From: Streptomyces celluloflavus
GTDB lineage: Bacteria > Actinomycetota > Actinomycetes > Streptomycetales > Streptomycetaceae
DNA: 64,000 nucleotides
Direction: 5' to 3'
Assembly (NCBI GenBank): GCA_000720995.1
Contig: JOEL01000032.1
Span: forward strand, 1 to 64,000
Shown here piece after piece: positions 51,478-60,160 of this stretch (the stretch's first letter is position 1; each line of letters begins with the position of its first letter). Under the pieces are notes generated by a model. It was given only the letters and a program-made list of their open reading frames with translations. It was not told where the DNA came from and did no database searches. The position numbers were made by a program, and so were the translations under genes.

Positions 51478-52482
51478 AACGGTCCGCCGGACGGCTCGTC
51501 GGGCGACGCGCTGTACGCCGCGCTGAAGCGTTACGAGGGGCGGGCCGCGGCGACCGCCGGGACCGGCAAGGACGCCGTCAACGAGCCGATGATCCGGCAC
51601 TGGTGCGAGGCGATGGGCGATGCCCACCCCGCCTACCGGGGCCCGGCCGCCGTCGCCCCGCCGACGATGCTCCAGGCGTGGACGATGGGCGGACTGTCCG
51701 GCCACACCGACCGCTCGGCGGCGTACGACGAACTGTTCGGGCTGCTGGACGGCGCCGGGTTCCGCTCCGTCGTCGCCACCGACTGCGAGCAGGAGTATCT
51801 CCGTCCGCTGCGGCCCGGTGACCGGATCACCTTCGACGCGGTCATCGAATCGGTGTCGGCGCGCAAGACGACGAAGCTGGGCACCGGGTACTTCGTGACG
51901 ACGCGGATGGACGTACGGGCGGACGGGGAGCCGGCCGGGACGCACCGCTTCCGGATTCTCAAGTACGCACCCGCGGCCAGGACGTCCGGTCCCGGAGTGC
52001 CATCCGAGCCCACTCCCACCCCCGACCCCGCCGCCGTCCCCAGACGGCCGCGCCCCGTCATCAACCGGGACAACGCCGGGTTCTGGGCCGGGGTCGCCGA
52101 GCACAGGCTGCTGATCCAGCGGTGCGGCGGGTGCGGGCGGCTGCGGTTCCCCTGGCTGCCGGGGTGCCAGGCGTGCGGATCGCCGGAGTGGGACACCGTC
52201 GAGGCGGGCGGCGCGGGGTCCGTCTACTCGTACGTGGTGATGCACCACCCGCCGTTCCCCGCCTTCGCCACGCCCGGACCGGTGGAGGACGCCCCGGCCC
52301 CGCACCCCGCGAGCCCGTACGCGGTGGCACTGGTCGAGCTGGCGGAAGGGGTGCGGATCCTCGGCAACGTGGTCGGGGTGGCGCACGACGAGGTGCGGAT
52401 CGGGATGCCCGTGCGGCTGGAATTCCGGCGGGTGGACCCCGAGTTGGAGCTGCCTTTCTTCCGGGCCGGGGGTGCGGGCTGA
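51406..52482 (+). CDS. MaoC-like hydratase fused to DUF35 (ChsH2-like)
   Basis: 358 residues from GTG 51406, or 346 from the duplicated GTG at 51442. The N-terminal MaoC-like hotdog domain (about 25-190) has NEPMIRHWCEAMGDAHPAYR and CEQEYLRPLRPGDRITFDAV. The C-terminal DUF35 domain has a zinc ribbon CGGCGRLRFPWLPGCQACGS (four Cys) and an OB fold (SVYSYVVMHHPPFPAFATP). In mycobacterial steroid degradation the same fusion, ChsH2, pairs with ChsH1, and its DUF35 part docks the Ltp2 aldolase. Those partners are in this operon. Confidence 0.88.
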   Translation: MNREAGERDGTPVNREAGERDGTQNGPPDGSSGDALYAALKRYEGRAAATAGTGKDAVNEPMIRHWCEAMGDAHPAYRGPAAVAPPTMLQAWTMGGLSGHTDRSAAYDELFGLLDGAGFRSVVATDCEQEYLRPLRPGDRITFDAVIESVSARKTTKLGTGYFVTTRMDVRADGEPAGTHRFRILKYAPAARTSGPGVPSEPTPTPDPAAVPRRPRPVINRDNAGFWAGVAEHRLLIQRCGGCGRLRFPWLPGCQACGSPEWDTVEAGGAGSVYSYVVMHHPPFPAFATPGPVEDAPAPHPASPYAVALVELAEGVRILGNVVGVAHDEVRIGMPVRLEFRRVDPELELPFFRAGGAG

Positions 52483-52483
52483 G

Positions 52484-53620
52484 ATGGACTTCACGGCTAC
52501 CGAGGAGCAGCGCGCCGCGAGCGGACTGGCGGCGGAGATCTTCGCCGAGCTCTCCACGCCCGAGCGGCTGGCCGCGCTGGGCACGGCCACCGACACCGGG
52601 CTGTGGCGGGCGCTCTGCGCGGCCGGGCTGCCGGGCGCGGTCGAGGACATCGGGCTGCTCGGACTCGCCCTGCTGCTGGAGGAGCAGGGCCGGACGACCG
52701 CACAGGTACCGTTCGCCGCGACCTGCGTCTACGGCCTGCTCGCGATCGGCGGACACGGCACCGCCGAACAGCGGGACCGGCTGCTGCCGGGGCTGCGGGA
52801 CGGGTCGGCGGTGGCGACCGGCGCGTTCCCGGGGGACGTGGGAGGCGCCCTGCCGGTGGCGGTACGGGACGCGGCCGGTCCGGGGGCGCGGCTGACCGGC
52901 ACCGTCCCCCTGGTCCCCTGGCTGGACGCGGCCACCCTGCTCCTGGTCCCGGACGCCGACCGCCGGCTGTGGCTCGTACGGGCCACAGCTCCCGGCGTCG
53001 GCATCGAACCGGTGGCGACCACCGCCCCCTGGTCGGCGGGCCGCCTGACGCTGCGCGACGCCCCGGCCGAACCGCTGGGAGAGCCGGGGCAGTCGGGGGC
53101 GGCGCCGTACGACGATGTCCTCGCCACCGCCCGTACCGCCTTCGCCGCCCTCCAGGCCGGGGTCTGCGCGGGTGCGCTGGCGCGCGCGGTCAGCCACACC
53201 GCCACCCGCGAACAGTTCGGCCGCCCGCTCTCCACCAACCAGGGCGTCCTGCTGCGCGCCGCCGACGCCCACCTGGACACCGAGGCGATCCGGGTGACCG
53301 TCTACGAGGCCGCCTGGCGCCGGGACGCGGGCCTGGACGCCGCCCCGCACGCGCTGACCGCCGCCTGGTGGGCGTCCGAGGCGGGCAAGCGGGTGGTACA
53401 CACCGGTCAGCATCTGCACGGCGGCCTGGGCGCCGATACCGGCCACCCCGTCCACCGCCACTTCCTGTGGGGCCGCCAACTGGATGCGTACCTCGGCTCC
53501 GGCGCCCAACTGCTGGAGGAATTGGGGACGTTGCTCACGGAAGGGGAAGGCGAAGGCGTGGACGGCAGAGACGCGGACGCCGGCGGCGGCCCGGCGACCG
53601 GCGAAGGGATCCCCGTATGA
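52484..53620 (+). CDS. Acyl-CoA dehydrogenase, degenerate partner subunit (ChsE1/FadE28-like)
   Basis: 378 residues from ATG 52484. The family fold is visible in MDFTATEEQRAASGLAAEIF, FAALQAGVCAGALARAVSHT and REQFGRPLSTNQGVLLRAAD. The usual FAD-contact strand of the form TEPxxGxD is replaced by GAFPGDVGGALPVAVRD, typical of the non-catalytic-like subunit of ChsE heteromers. It probably pairs with the gene at 50252 to oxidise a 3-carbon steroid side chain. It is separated from its neighbour by one base and overlaps the next gene by 4. Confidence 0.85.
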   Translation: MDFTATEEQRAASGLAAEIFAELSTPERLAALGTATDTGLWRALCAAGLPGAVEDIGLLGLALLLEEQGRTTAQVPFAATCVYGLLAIGGHGTAEQRDRLLPGLRDGSAVATGAFPGDVGGALPVAVRDAAGPGARLTGTVPLVPWLDAATLLLVPDADRRLWLVRATAPGVGIEPVATTAPWSAGRLTLRDAPAEPLGEPGQSGAAPYDDVLATARTAFAALQAGVCAGALARAVSHTATREQFGRPLSTNQGVLLRAADAHLDTEAIRVTVYEAAWRRDAGLDAAPHALTAAWWASEAGKRVVHTGQHLHGGLGADTGHPVHRHFLWGRQLDAYLGSGAQLLEELGTLLTEGEGEGVDGRDADAGGGPATGEGIPV

Positions 53621-54099
53621 CCGCGACCGGCACGACCGCGCCCGGTGACGAACTCCCCCCGCTCACCGTCCCCATCACCCGCACCCTGATCGTCGCCGGG
53701 GCCCTCGCCTCGCGCGACTACCAGGATGTGCACCACGACGCCGAGGCCGCCCGGCAGAAGGGCTCCCCGGACATCTTCATGAACATCCTGACCACCAACG
53801 GCCTCGTCGGCCGCTACCTCACCGACCACTTCGGCCCGCACACCGTCCTGCGCAAGCTCGCGATCCGCCTCGGCGCGCCCAACTACCCGGGCGACACCAT
53901 GGTGTTGCGCGGCACGGTCACCGCCGTCGAGGGCGCCACGGCCCAGGTCCGGATCACCGGTACGAACGGCCTCGGCCACCACGTCACCGGCACCGCGACC
54001 CTCACCGTCACCGCTCCGGAGAACGCCGCCACCCCCGAGACCACCCCCGATACGGCCCCCGATACCGCCCCCACCCGCCAGGGAGCAGCGCCCCGATGA
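53617..54099 (+). CDS. MaoC-like hydratase subunit (ChsH1-like)
   Basis: 160 residues from ATG 53617, overlapping the previous stop (ATGA). It has a single hotdog domain: ITRTLIVAGALASRDYQDVH, HHDAEAARQKGSPDIFMNIL (with Asp-x-x-His hydratase-like residues) and LAIRLGAPNYPGDTMVLRG. The C-terminal 30 residues are a Thr/Ala/Pro tail. It probably forms the heterotetrameric enoyl-CoA hydratase with the MaoC-DUF35 protein. Confidence 0.87.
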   Translation: MTATGTTAPGDELPPLTVPITRTLIVAGALASRDYQDVHHDAEAARQKGSPDIFMNILTTNGLVGRYLTDHFGPHTVLRKLAIRLGAPNYPGDTMVLRGTVTAVEGATAQVRITGTNGLGHHVTGTATLTVTAPENAATPETTPDTAPDTAPTRQGAAPR

Positions 54100-55262
54100 G
54101 CATCCACCGCGCGGACTCACTCGGCGGCCGGGCCGCCATCGTCGGTATCGGCGCCACCGAGTTCTCCAAGGACTCCGGCCGCAGTGAGCTGAAACTCGCC
54201 GTCGAGGCGGTGCGGGCCGCGCTGGACGACGCCGGGCTCACCCCCGCCGACGTGGACGGCCTCGTCACCTTCACCATGGACACCAGCCCGGAGATCACCG
54301 TCGCGCAGGCGGCCGGTATCGGCGAGCTGTCGTTCTTCTCCCGCGTCCACTACGGGGGCGGCGCGGCCTGCGCCACCGTCCAGCAGGCGGCGCTGGCGGT
54401 CGCGTCCGGTGTCGCCGAGGTGGTCGTCTGCTACCGGGCCTTCAACGAACGCTCCGGCCGCCGCTTCGGTTCCGGCGTCCAGCGGCGCGAGCCCTCCGCC
54501 GAGGGCACCGCGCTCGGCTGGAACCTCCCCGCCGGACTGCTCACCCCCGCCTCCTGGGTCGCCATGGCCGCGCAGCGCTACCTCCATACGTACGGGCTGA
54601 CGCCGGACGCCTTCGGGCATGTCGCCGTCACCGACCGCCGGTACGCCGCCCGCAACCCCGCCGCGTACTTCTACGGCCGGCCGATCACCCTCGCCGAGCA
54701 CGCCGCCTCCCGCTGGATCGTCGAACCGCTGCGGCTGCTGGACTGCTGCCAGGAGACCGACGGCGGCCAGGCGATCGTCGTCACCTCCACCGAGCGGGCC
54801 CGCACGCTGCGCCGTCCGCCCGCGGTGATCACGGCCGCGGCGCAGGGCGCGGGCCGCGCCCAGGAGCAGATGACCAGCTTCTACCGGGACGAGCTGACCG
54901 GCCTGCCCGAGATGGGCGTGGTGGCCCGCCAGCTGTGGCGGACCGCCGGATTGGCCCCCGCCGATATCGATGTCGCCATCCTCTACGACCACTTCACGCC
55001 GTTCGTCCTGATGCAGCTGGAGGAGTTCGGCTTCTGCGGGCCCGGTGAGGCCGCCGACTTCGTCGCGGCGGACGCGCTGCCGCTGAACACCCACGGCGGC
55101 CAGCTCGGCGAGGCGTATCTGCACGGCATGAACGGCATCGCCGAGGCCGTCCGCCAGCTGCGCGGCTCCTCCGTCAACCAGGTCCCGGACGCGGCCCGCG
55201 TCCTGGTCACCGCCGGGACCGGCGTCCCCACCTCGGGCCTGATCCTCGGCACGGACGGCTGA
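54096..55262 (+). CDS. ltp2: Ltp2-like lipid-transfer protein / thiolase-fold aldolase
   Basis: 388 residues from ATG 54096 (ATGA overlap upstream). It has the SCP-x thiolase fold: RAAIVGIGATEFSKDSGRSE, GGGAACATVQQAALAVASGV, YDHFTPFVLMQLEEFGFCG and LPLNTHGGQLGEAYLHGMNG. Ltp2-type proteins are retro-aldolases that release propionyl-CoA from the steroid side chain, acting with the DUF35 domain of ChsH2. It completes the five-gene module. The 3' end overlaps the convergent gene by 56 bp. Confidence 0.9.
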   Translation: MSIHRADSLGGRAAIVGIGATEFSKDSGRSELKLAVEAVRAALDDAGLTPADVDGLVTFTMDTSPEITVAQAAGIGELSFFSRVHYGGGAACATVQQAALAVASGVAEVVVCYRAFNERSGRRFGSGVQRREPSAEGTALGWNLPAGLLTPASWVAMAAQRYLHTYGLTPDAFGHVAVTDRRYAARNPAAYFYGRPITLAEHAASRWIVEPLRLLDCCQETDGGQAIVVTSTERARTLRRPPAVITAAAQGAGRAQEQMTSFYRDELTGLPEMGVVARQLWRTAGLAPADIDVAILYDHFTPFVLMQLEEFGFCGPGEAADFVAADALPLNTHGGQLGEAYLHGMNGIAEAVRQLRGSSVNQVPDAARVLVTAGTGVPTSGLILGTDG

Positions 55263-56430
55263 CGTCCGGCGCCGCCTGCTGAGCGCGTCCCCGGCGGGCG
55301 AGGAGGAGCGCCACCAGGGCGAGCGCGGCGACCGAGGCGGCGGAGACGGCCGCGACGAGCGCGATGTCCCCGGCGCCGTCGCCGGACGAGGCGGACTCGG
55401 CCGACGGGGAGGGGGCGGCGGAGACGGGCGGTACGGCATGACCCGGCCGGGCCGCCCCGGTGATCTCGACCTTGATCGGCGCGGAGTTGTTGGCGGCGTC
55501 GGTGTCGCCGTTGGCGGGTTCGGGTACCGAGAGCCGTCCCTCGGCGCCCTCGACCCGCCGGTCGATCCGCACCCGCAGGGTGCTCCAGTTGACGTCCCCG
55601 CAGTAGATGTTCCCGTCCTGGTCGTCGCGTGCGCAGTAGGTCACCTCGGACGGGGTGCCCTCCCGCTCCTCCCGTGAGAGCGGGGCGAGGGTCGTGCCCG
55701 GCGGCACCTCCACGCGCACCCGCTGCGGGCCCGGCCCCGGTGTGGCACGGGGCCGCGGTACACCCACCTCCGCGTACTCCCCGATCCGGCCGCGGATCGT
55801 GACGCCGGTGACGGACCAGTCCGCCGGGCCCTCGTAGCCGGCCCACCGGAAGCGCAGCTCCCCGCCGTCCCCGTGCGGGCCGAGGACCGTCGGCCGGAGG
55901 CGGAGCGCGGGGTCCGTGCCCCGCCGGTAGTGCGCGCGGTAGTCCTCGGTGCGGGCGGGGGCGGCACCCCCCAGCGGCCAGACGGCATAGGCGTACGACC
56001 CGGTGAGCTCCTGGTAGCCCGCGAGGACCTTCGGGAGGGGCTCGGCGGTCTCGAACGCGGCGCCGACGGGGACGCGGTCCGGGAACTCGCAGTAGACGGT
56101 GCGGTGGTTCTCCGCGTAGTAGCAGTTGCGGTAGCCGCCGGCGGTGTCGAACCGGGCATCGGTGAGCGTGACGCGCAAGACCACCCCACGGTCCGCCGCG
56201 CCGCGCCCGGTGTTCTCGAACGCGGGTGTCAGCCGCGGCACGGCCGTGGGGTTCGCCCACTCGATGACGTACGGGTCATGGGAGCGCAGGGTGAACAACG
56301 CCTGGTCAGCGGGGCTGTCCCCCGCACCTCCGGCCTCGCCGGGCCCCGTGGCACCAGGGCCGAGCAGGACCGCCCCGGCAGCGGCCACCAGCACCGCCAC
56401 CACCCACCGCCACCATCTGCTCTCGCGCAC
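55207..56430 (-). CDS. Secreted, C-terminally membrane-anchored surface protein
   Basis: 407 residues from ATG 56430 (GAGGGGGCGG upstream). A signal peptide covers about 1-30 (WWRWVVAVLVAAAGAVLLG). The extracellular part has beta-rich repeats with Cys pairs (GGYRNCYYAENHRTVYCEFP; YCARDDQDGNIYCGDVNW). A Ser/Pro-rich stalk leads to the C-terminal membrane helix IALVAAVSAASVAALALVAL and a basic tail. No LPXTG motif is seen. Proteins of this architecture are common in Streptomyces surfaces. Its last 56 bases overlap the ltp2 end, tail to tail. Confidence 0.78.
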   Translation of the reverse strand: MRESRWWRWVVAVLVAAAGAVLLGPGATGPGEAGGAGDSPADQALFTLRSHDPYVIEWANPTAVPRLTPAFENTGRGAADRGVVLRVTLTDARFDTAGGYRNCYYAENHRTVYCEFPDRVPVGAAFETAEPLPKVLAGYQELTGSYAYAVWPLGGAAPARTEDYRAHYRRGTDPALRLRPTVLGPHGDGGELRFRWAGYEGPADWSVTGVTIRGRIGEYAEVGVPRPRATPGPGPQRVRVEVPPGTTLAPLSREEREGTPSEVTYCARDDQDGNIYCGDVNWSTLRVRIDRRVEGAEGRLSVPEPANGDTDAANNSAPIKVEITGAARPGHAVPPVSAAPSPSAESASSGDGAGDIALVAAVSAASVAALALVALLLARRGRAQQAAPDVSRPCRGSGPRWGRRSRR

Positions 56431-56625
56431 CATCACCGTCGCCCGCCCCCTCGTCCCGAGCCGTACCCGAGGGGACACCTTCACACGGCCCACCTCCTAG
56501 GGGTAGGAGGAGAGCCGTCCGCCCTAAGGAGGTGGAGAGAGCACCACCTGTACAACTTCAGGGGGAGAAGTCTTCAGCACCTTGGGGCGATACAACCAGC
56601 CAGTCGGCGCTTCTAGCGTGGAGCC

Positions 56626-57159
56626 ATGACCACGCCAGTGTGCACAAGCGCTTCGACCGCCGCTGTGTTCCCGTCGTTCTCGTCCTATGTACGGGCCCGG
56701 GGGCCGGTGCTGCTGCGCGCCGCGCGGTCGCTCACCGCCAACCCGAACGACGCGGAAGACCTGCTCCAGACCGCCCTCACCAAGACCTATGTGGCCTGGG
56801 AGCGGATAGAGGACCACCGGGCCCTGGACGGGTATGTGCGCCGCGCGCTCCTCAACACCCGCACCTCCCAGTGGCGCAAGCGCAAGGTGGACGAGTTCCC
56901 CTGCGACGAGATGCCGGAGCCGGACCCGACCCCGGCCCCGGACCCGGCGGAGCTCCAGGGTCTGCGGGATGCGATGTGGCGCGCCGTGATGCGGCTGCCC
57001 GCCCGCCAGCGGGCCATGGTCGTCCTCAGGTATTACGAGGACCTGAGCGAGGCCCAGACCGCCGAGGTGATGGAGGTTTCCATCGGTACGGTCAAGAGCG
57101 CGGTCTCCCGCGCCCTCGCCAAACTCCGGGAGGACCCGGAGCTGGCGATGGCGGCCTGA
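56626..57159 (+). CDS. SigE-family ECF sigma factor
   Basis: 177 residues from ATG 56626. Region 2 (VRARGPVLLRAARSLTANPN, DAEDLLQTALTKTYVAWERI) and region 4 (MRLPARQRAMVVLRYYEDLS, EAQTAEVMEVSIGTVKSAVS) are both complete. It directs RNA polymerase to a small promoter set. No anti-sigma gene adjoins it; the convergent DUF397 gene starts a separate regulatory unit. Length and sequence fit the SigE-family ECF group of Streptomyces. Confidence 0.92.
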   Translation: MTTPVCTSASTAAVFPSFSSYVRARGPVLLRAARSLTANPNDAEDLLQTALTKTYVAWERIEDHRALDGYVRRALLNTRTSQWRKRKVDEFPCDEMPEPDPTPAPDPAELQGLRDAMWRAVMRLPARQRAMVVLRYYEDLSEAQTAEVMEVSIGTVKSAVSRALAKLREDPELAMAA

Positions 57160-57168
57160 CCCGCCCGG

Positions 57169-57429
57169 TCAGCCCTTACGGGCGAACGCGACGAAGTCGG
57201 CCCAGGAGGTCGGTGCGAAGGCGAGCTGCGCACCGTGGACGTTCTTGGAGTCGCGGACGCGGATGGTGTCGGGGGCGGAGGCGACCTCGACACAGTCGGG
57301 GCCGTCGTTGCTGCTGTAGCTGCTCTTGATCCAAGCCACCTCGACGCAGTCGGGACCGTCGTCGGTGCTGTAGCTGCTCTTGGTCCACTCCAGCGTGGAA
57401 GCTTCTCCGATGGTGGGCTTGAGGCTCAT
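57169..57429 (-). CDS. DUF397 protein with duplicated motif
   Basis: 86 residues from ATG 57429 (ATGA overlap with the XRE gene). The DUF397 motif W-x-KSSYS-x-DG-DCVEVA occurs twice in a row: LEWTKSSYSTDDGPDCVEVA and WIKSSYSSNDGPDCVEVA. The rest is the conserved RVRDSKNVHGAQLAFAPTSW. DUF397 proteins are small partners of XRE regulators in Streptomyces (WhiJ-type), where they oppose the regulator. Normal members have one motif copy, so an internal duplication has occurred. Confidence 0.88.
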   Translation of the reverse strand: MSLKPTIGEASTLEWTKSSYSTDDGPDCVEVAWIKSSYSSNDGPDCVEVASAPDTIRVRDSKNVHGAQLAFAPTSWADFVAFARKG

Positions 57430-58310
57430 GTCTCTCCCCGCAGTTTCTCGATGAAGGCCAGGGACTCCCGTGACCTGAGAGCTTGTGCCCGGATCATTCC
57501 ATAGCGCATCTCAAGGACGTGGACTTCCTTCGGGTTGGCGATCAGGCGGCTGGTGAGCTGGACTTCGTTGTGCCCAACTGTCGTGCCATCACTGAGCTTC
57601 AGCACTCGAAACGAGCCGCCGAGCCCGGCGTGCTCCTCGGTTTCCGTGGGCATCACCTGAATCTCCACGTTCCGCAACTTTCCCAATTCCAGCAGACGTT
57701 CGAGCTGGCGCCGTAGCACCATTCTGCCCCCGATCGGGCGTCGAAGCAGCGCCTCCTCCTGTACGAAGGTCAGCAGCGGTGCGGGGCGTCGCTCGAAAAC
57801 TTCCTGTCGTGCCATCCGGGCGGCCACGAGGCGCTCGATTTCGTCCTCTCCGTACGTGGGTTGCCGTCGGCCGAACAGCACGCGTGTGTACTCCTCGGTC
57901 TGCAAAAGACCATGGATGGTGGTGTTGCTGTACGCGCCCAGCTCAACCGCGTCATCTTCCAACCGCGCCAGGTCCCGAACCTTCTTCGGGTAACGGGCCT
58001 CCGCGACGTCCTTCTTCATCCCCTCGATCTTGCCGCGGGCGCCCAGGACTTCATCGGCCTTCTCCAGGTACTGCGGCTTCGGGGCGCGGCGGCCGCGTTC
58101 GACGGAGGAGACCATCTCGTCGCTGTAGCCGATCGCCGCGCCGAACTCCGCCTGGCGGAGCCCCGCCGCCTCCCGCCACATCTTGAGCTGGCGGCCGATC
58201 GCCTTCAGCACGGCCGTGCCTTCGTCGTCCAGGCCGGGATCCCAGCCGGGGCCGTCCGCCCCGTCGGTTGTGTAGTCCGTACGTTCCGTACCGTCGCTGT
58301 CCACGCTCAT
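57426..58310 (-). CDS. XRE regulator with DUF5753 (WhiJ-like)
   Basis: 294 residues from ATG 58310. The HTH is at about 40-95: GRQLKMWREAAGLRQAEFGA, AIGYSDEMVSSVERGRRAPK. The DUF5753 domain follows (ELGAYSNTTIHGLLQTEEYT, RLLELGKLRNVEIQVMPTET). This is the WhiJ-type regulator family that controls development or antibiotic genes and is usually antagonised by a neighbouring DUF397 protein. It is coupled to the DUF397 gene by ATGA overlap and divergent from an ATP-binding protein, giving a complete triad. Confidence 0.92.
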   Translation of the reverse strand: MSVDSDGTERTDYTTDGADGPGWDPGLDDEGTAVLKAIGRQLKMWREAAGLRQAEFGAAIGYSDEMVSSVERGRRAPKPQYLEKADEVLGARGKIEGMKKDVAEARYPKKVRDLARLEDDAVELGAYSNTTIHGLLQTEEYTRVLFGRRQPTYGEDEIERLVAARMARQEVFERRPAPLLTFVQEEALLRRPIGGRMVLRRQLERLLELGKLRNVEIQVMPTETEEHAGLGGSFRVLKLSDGTTVGHNEVQLTSRLIANPKEVHVLEMRYGMIRAQALRSRESLAFIEKLRGET

Positions 58311-58461
58311 GCGTGCCCACCTTCGTCGTGGCGTACTTGTCGTGCTCGTACTCAACGAGTCGCGCCGCCGAACCGCACGGCGGACTGCCCGGACGGATCC
58401 GGACCACGTGCCGGACAGTTACCGTGCGCACGCGCGTCATTACTTTTCAGCGTAAGCACAG

Positions 58462-58962
58462 TTGGCCACGCTGAGTGACGTGAATCAAGAAATCACCCGA
58501 ATCCGAACTGAGCAGCGATCGCCGTCCCGGCCCCGGTCGGTGGCCGAGCCGCCCGCCCCGGTACGGCAGTTCAGCGTGCAGCTCTCCGCCACCCGCCGGG
58601 GCGCCCGGCTCGGCCGGTTGCTGGTGACCGAGCAACTCCGGTCCTGGGGGCTGCCGTTCGAGGCGGCGGCGCAGATCGTCGCCGAGCTGGCCGCGAACGC
58701 CGCGCTGCACGGCCGCGTACCGGGGCGGGACTTCCGGATCGTCGTCACGGTCACCCCTGCCGATACGGGCGAGGACACGCTCCGTATCGAGGCCATCGAC
58801 ACCCGGGGCGACCGGCTGCCCGACGTCCGCCGCAGCCCGTCACCGGACGACGAGTCGGGGCGCGGGCTGCTGATGGTGGCGGCGCTGGCCGACCGGTGGG
58901 GGGTGACGACCGGGCCGCCGCCCCGTAAGACGGTGTGGGCGGAGCTGACGCCTACCTGGTGA
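58462..58962 (+). CDS. ATP-binding protein (HATPase_c_2) of the DUF397/XRE triad
   Basis: Up to 166 residues from TTG 58462; GTG at 58480 is an equally possible start. GHKL motifs: N box AAQIVAELAANAALHGRVPG, G1 region IEAIDTRGDRLPDV and G2 box ESGRGLLMVAALADRWGV. It is divergent from the WhiJ-like gene (about 150 bp). ATP-binding proteins of this kind often complete such regulatory triads. The codon bias near the start is weak, hence the uncertain N-terminus. Confidence 0.85.
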   Translation: MATLSDVNQEITRIRTEQRSPSRPRSVAEPPAPVRQFSVQLSATRRGARLGRLLVTEQLRSWGLPFEAAAQIVAELAANAALHGRVPGRDFRIVVTVTPADTGEDTLRIEAIDTRGDRLPDVRRSPSPDDESGRGLLMVAALADRWGVTTGPPPRKTVWAELTPTW

Positions 58963-59026
58963 GAGGGCCGAACCTCGGTGGCGCGCGACGGTGTCGGGCG
59001 TCCGGGGCGGGCGGGGCGTCCGGGAC

Positions 59027-59356
59027 TCAGGGGGTGAAGACCGCGCTGGCCAGGATCACATGGGTGACCGTGCCGCCGAGGATGCTCAGCAGCGCGTTGC
59101 GGCGCCACAGGTGCAGGCCGATGGTGACCGCGAGGGCGATCAGCGGGGCCAGCGCGCGGGCGTGGGGGAGGGGGAGGTCGCGCAGGCAGTAGACGACGAG
59201 GATCACCATGACGCCGGCGGGCATGCGGGCGCTGAGGTACTGGACGGTCCTGCTGGCACGCAGGGGCGTGAGCGCGGCGAAGGGGAGGGCGCGCAGGCCC
59301 CAGGTGACGGCGGCGGCGACGAGGACGGCGGCGATGGCGTAGCGGGTGTCAGGCAC
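59027..59356 (-). CDS. azlD: AzlD branched-chain amino acid exporter subunit
   Basis: 109 residues from GTG 59356, overlapping azlC by 8 nt. It is a small membrane protein with four helices: AIAAVLVAAAVTWGLRALPF, GVMVILVVYCLRDL, LAPLIALAVTIGLHLW and NALLSILGGTVTHVILASAV. With AzlC it forms an exporter for branched-chain amino acids. Second gene of the operon. Confidence 0.9.
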   Translation of the reverse strand: MPDTRYAIAAVLVAAAVTWGLRALPFAALTPLRASRTVQYLSARMPAGVMVILVVYCLRDLPLPHARALAPLIALAVTIGLHLWRRNALLSILGGTVTHVILASAVFTP

Positions 59357-60098
59357 GGGTCGCCCTCCTGCCGGTGGCGAGGTGGCGGGCCAGGAGGGCG
59401 GCCGTGAAGAGGGCGAAGGCGGCCGGGAGCAGCTGGTCGGGGAGGAGGAGCCGGGCGGCCAGGGCGCTGAGCAGGGCGAGCGCCGGGGTGGGCAGGTCGC
59501 CGCGCAGGTCCCGGACGGCGTCGAGGGCGAGGACGGTGAACATGGCGGTGAGCGCGAAGTCCAGACCGGTGACGCCGTCCGGGATGAGGGAGCCGAGCAG
59601 GGCCCCGGCCACCGCGCTGCCCGCCCAGTACAGGTGCAGGAGGAGCTGGACCCACAGGATGCGCGGGCTGGACCAGGAGCGGGCCGCCTTCCCGGTGGTC
59701 AGCGCGTACGCCTCGTCGCACAGGGCGAAGGTGGCGTACGTCTTGCCGAGGCGGCCGGATACGCGGTGCAGGGGGAAGGAGAGCGAGTAGAAGACGTGCC
59801 GGACGTTCACCATGAACGCGGAGAGCGCGATGGCCGCCAGCGGGGCGGTGGCGGTGACCAGGCCGATGAGCAGGAACTCGAACGAGCCGCCGAAGGCGAC
59901 CGCCGCGGACAGCCCCGCCCACCACCAGTCCAGGCCCGACTGGGTCGCGAGCGCCCCGAAGGCGAGGCCGATCGGGATGAACCCCAGACCGGCGCCCGCC
60001 GAGTCTCTGAACGCCGCCCGTGCCGCGGAGGCGGGCGCGGGCGGCGGGGCGGGCGCGGGCAGGGGCCGGTCCCCGGTAACGGCAGGGCTTATGTGCAT
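59349..60098 (-). CDS. azlC: AzlC branched-chain amino acid exporter
   Basis: 249 residues from ATG 60098. Residues 1-30 are a Pro/Ala tail, then the AzlC domain: GLGFIPIGLAFGALATQSGL, EFLLIGLVTATAPLAAIALS and HVFYSLSFPLHRVSGRLG, RILWVQLLLHLYWAGSAVAG and LDFALTAMFTVLALDAVRD, with several membrane helices. The divergent Lrp-type regulator next door (62-bp gap) supports amino acid export. Confidence 0.92.
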   Translation of the reverse strand: MHISPAVTGDRPLPAPAPPPAPASAARAAFRDSAGAGLGFIPIGLAFGALATQSGLDWWWAGLSAAVAFGGSFEFLLIGLVTATAPLAAIALSAFMVNVRHVFYSLSFPLHRVSGRLGKTYATFALCDEAYALTTGKAARSWSSPRILWVQLLLHLYWAGSAVAGALLGSLIPDGVTGLDFALTAMFTVLALDAVRDLRGDLPTPALALLSALAARLLLPDQLLPAAFALFTAALLARHLATGRRATRA

Positions 60099-60160
60099 GG
60101 GGAAATTTTAGAAAGAATCCGGCCTCATATGGTTGCTACTTATCGCTCTATCCTGGCGCT
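60099..60160. promoter_or_regulatory. Short AT-rich operator region between azlC and lrp
   Basis: This 62-bp divergent gap contains gaaattttagaaagaatc and atatggttgctacttatcg, much poorer in GC than the rest of the window. Lrp proteins bind such regions, so both promoters and the Lrp sites should lie here. Confidence 0.6.
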
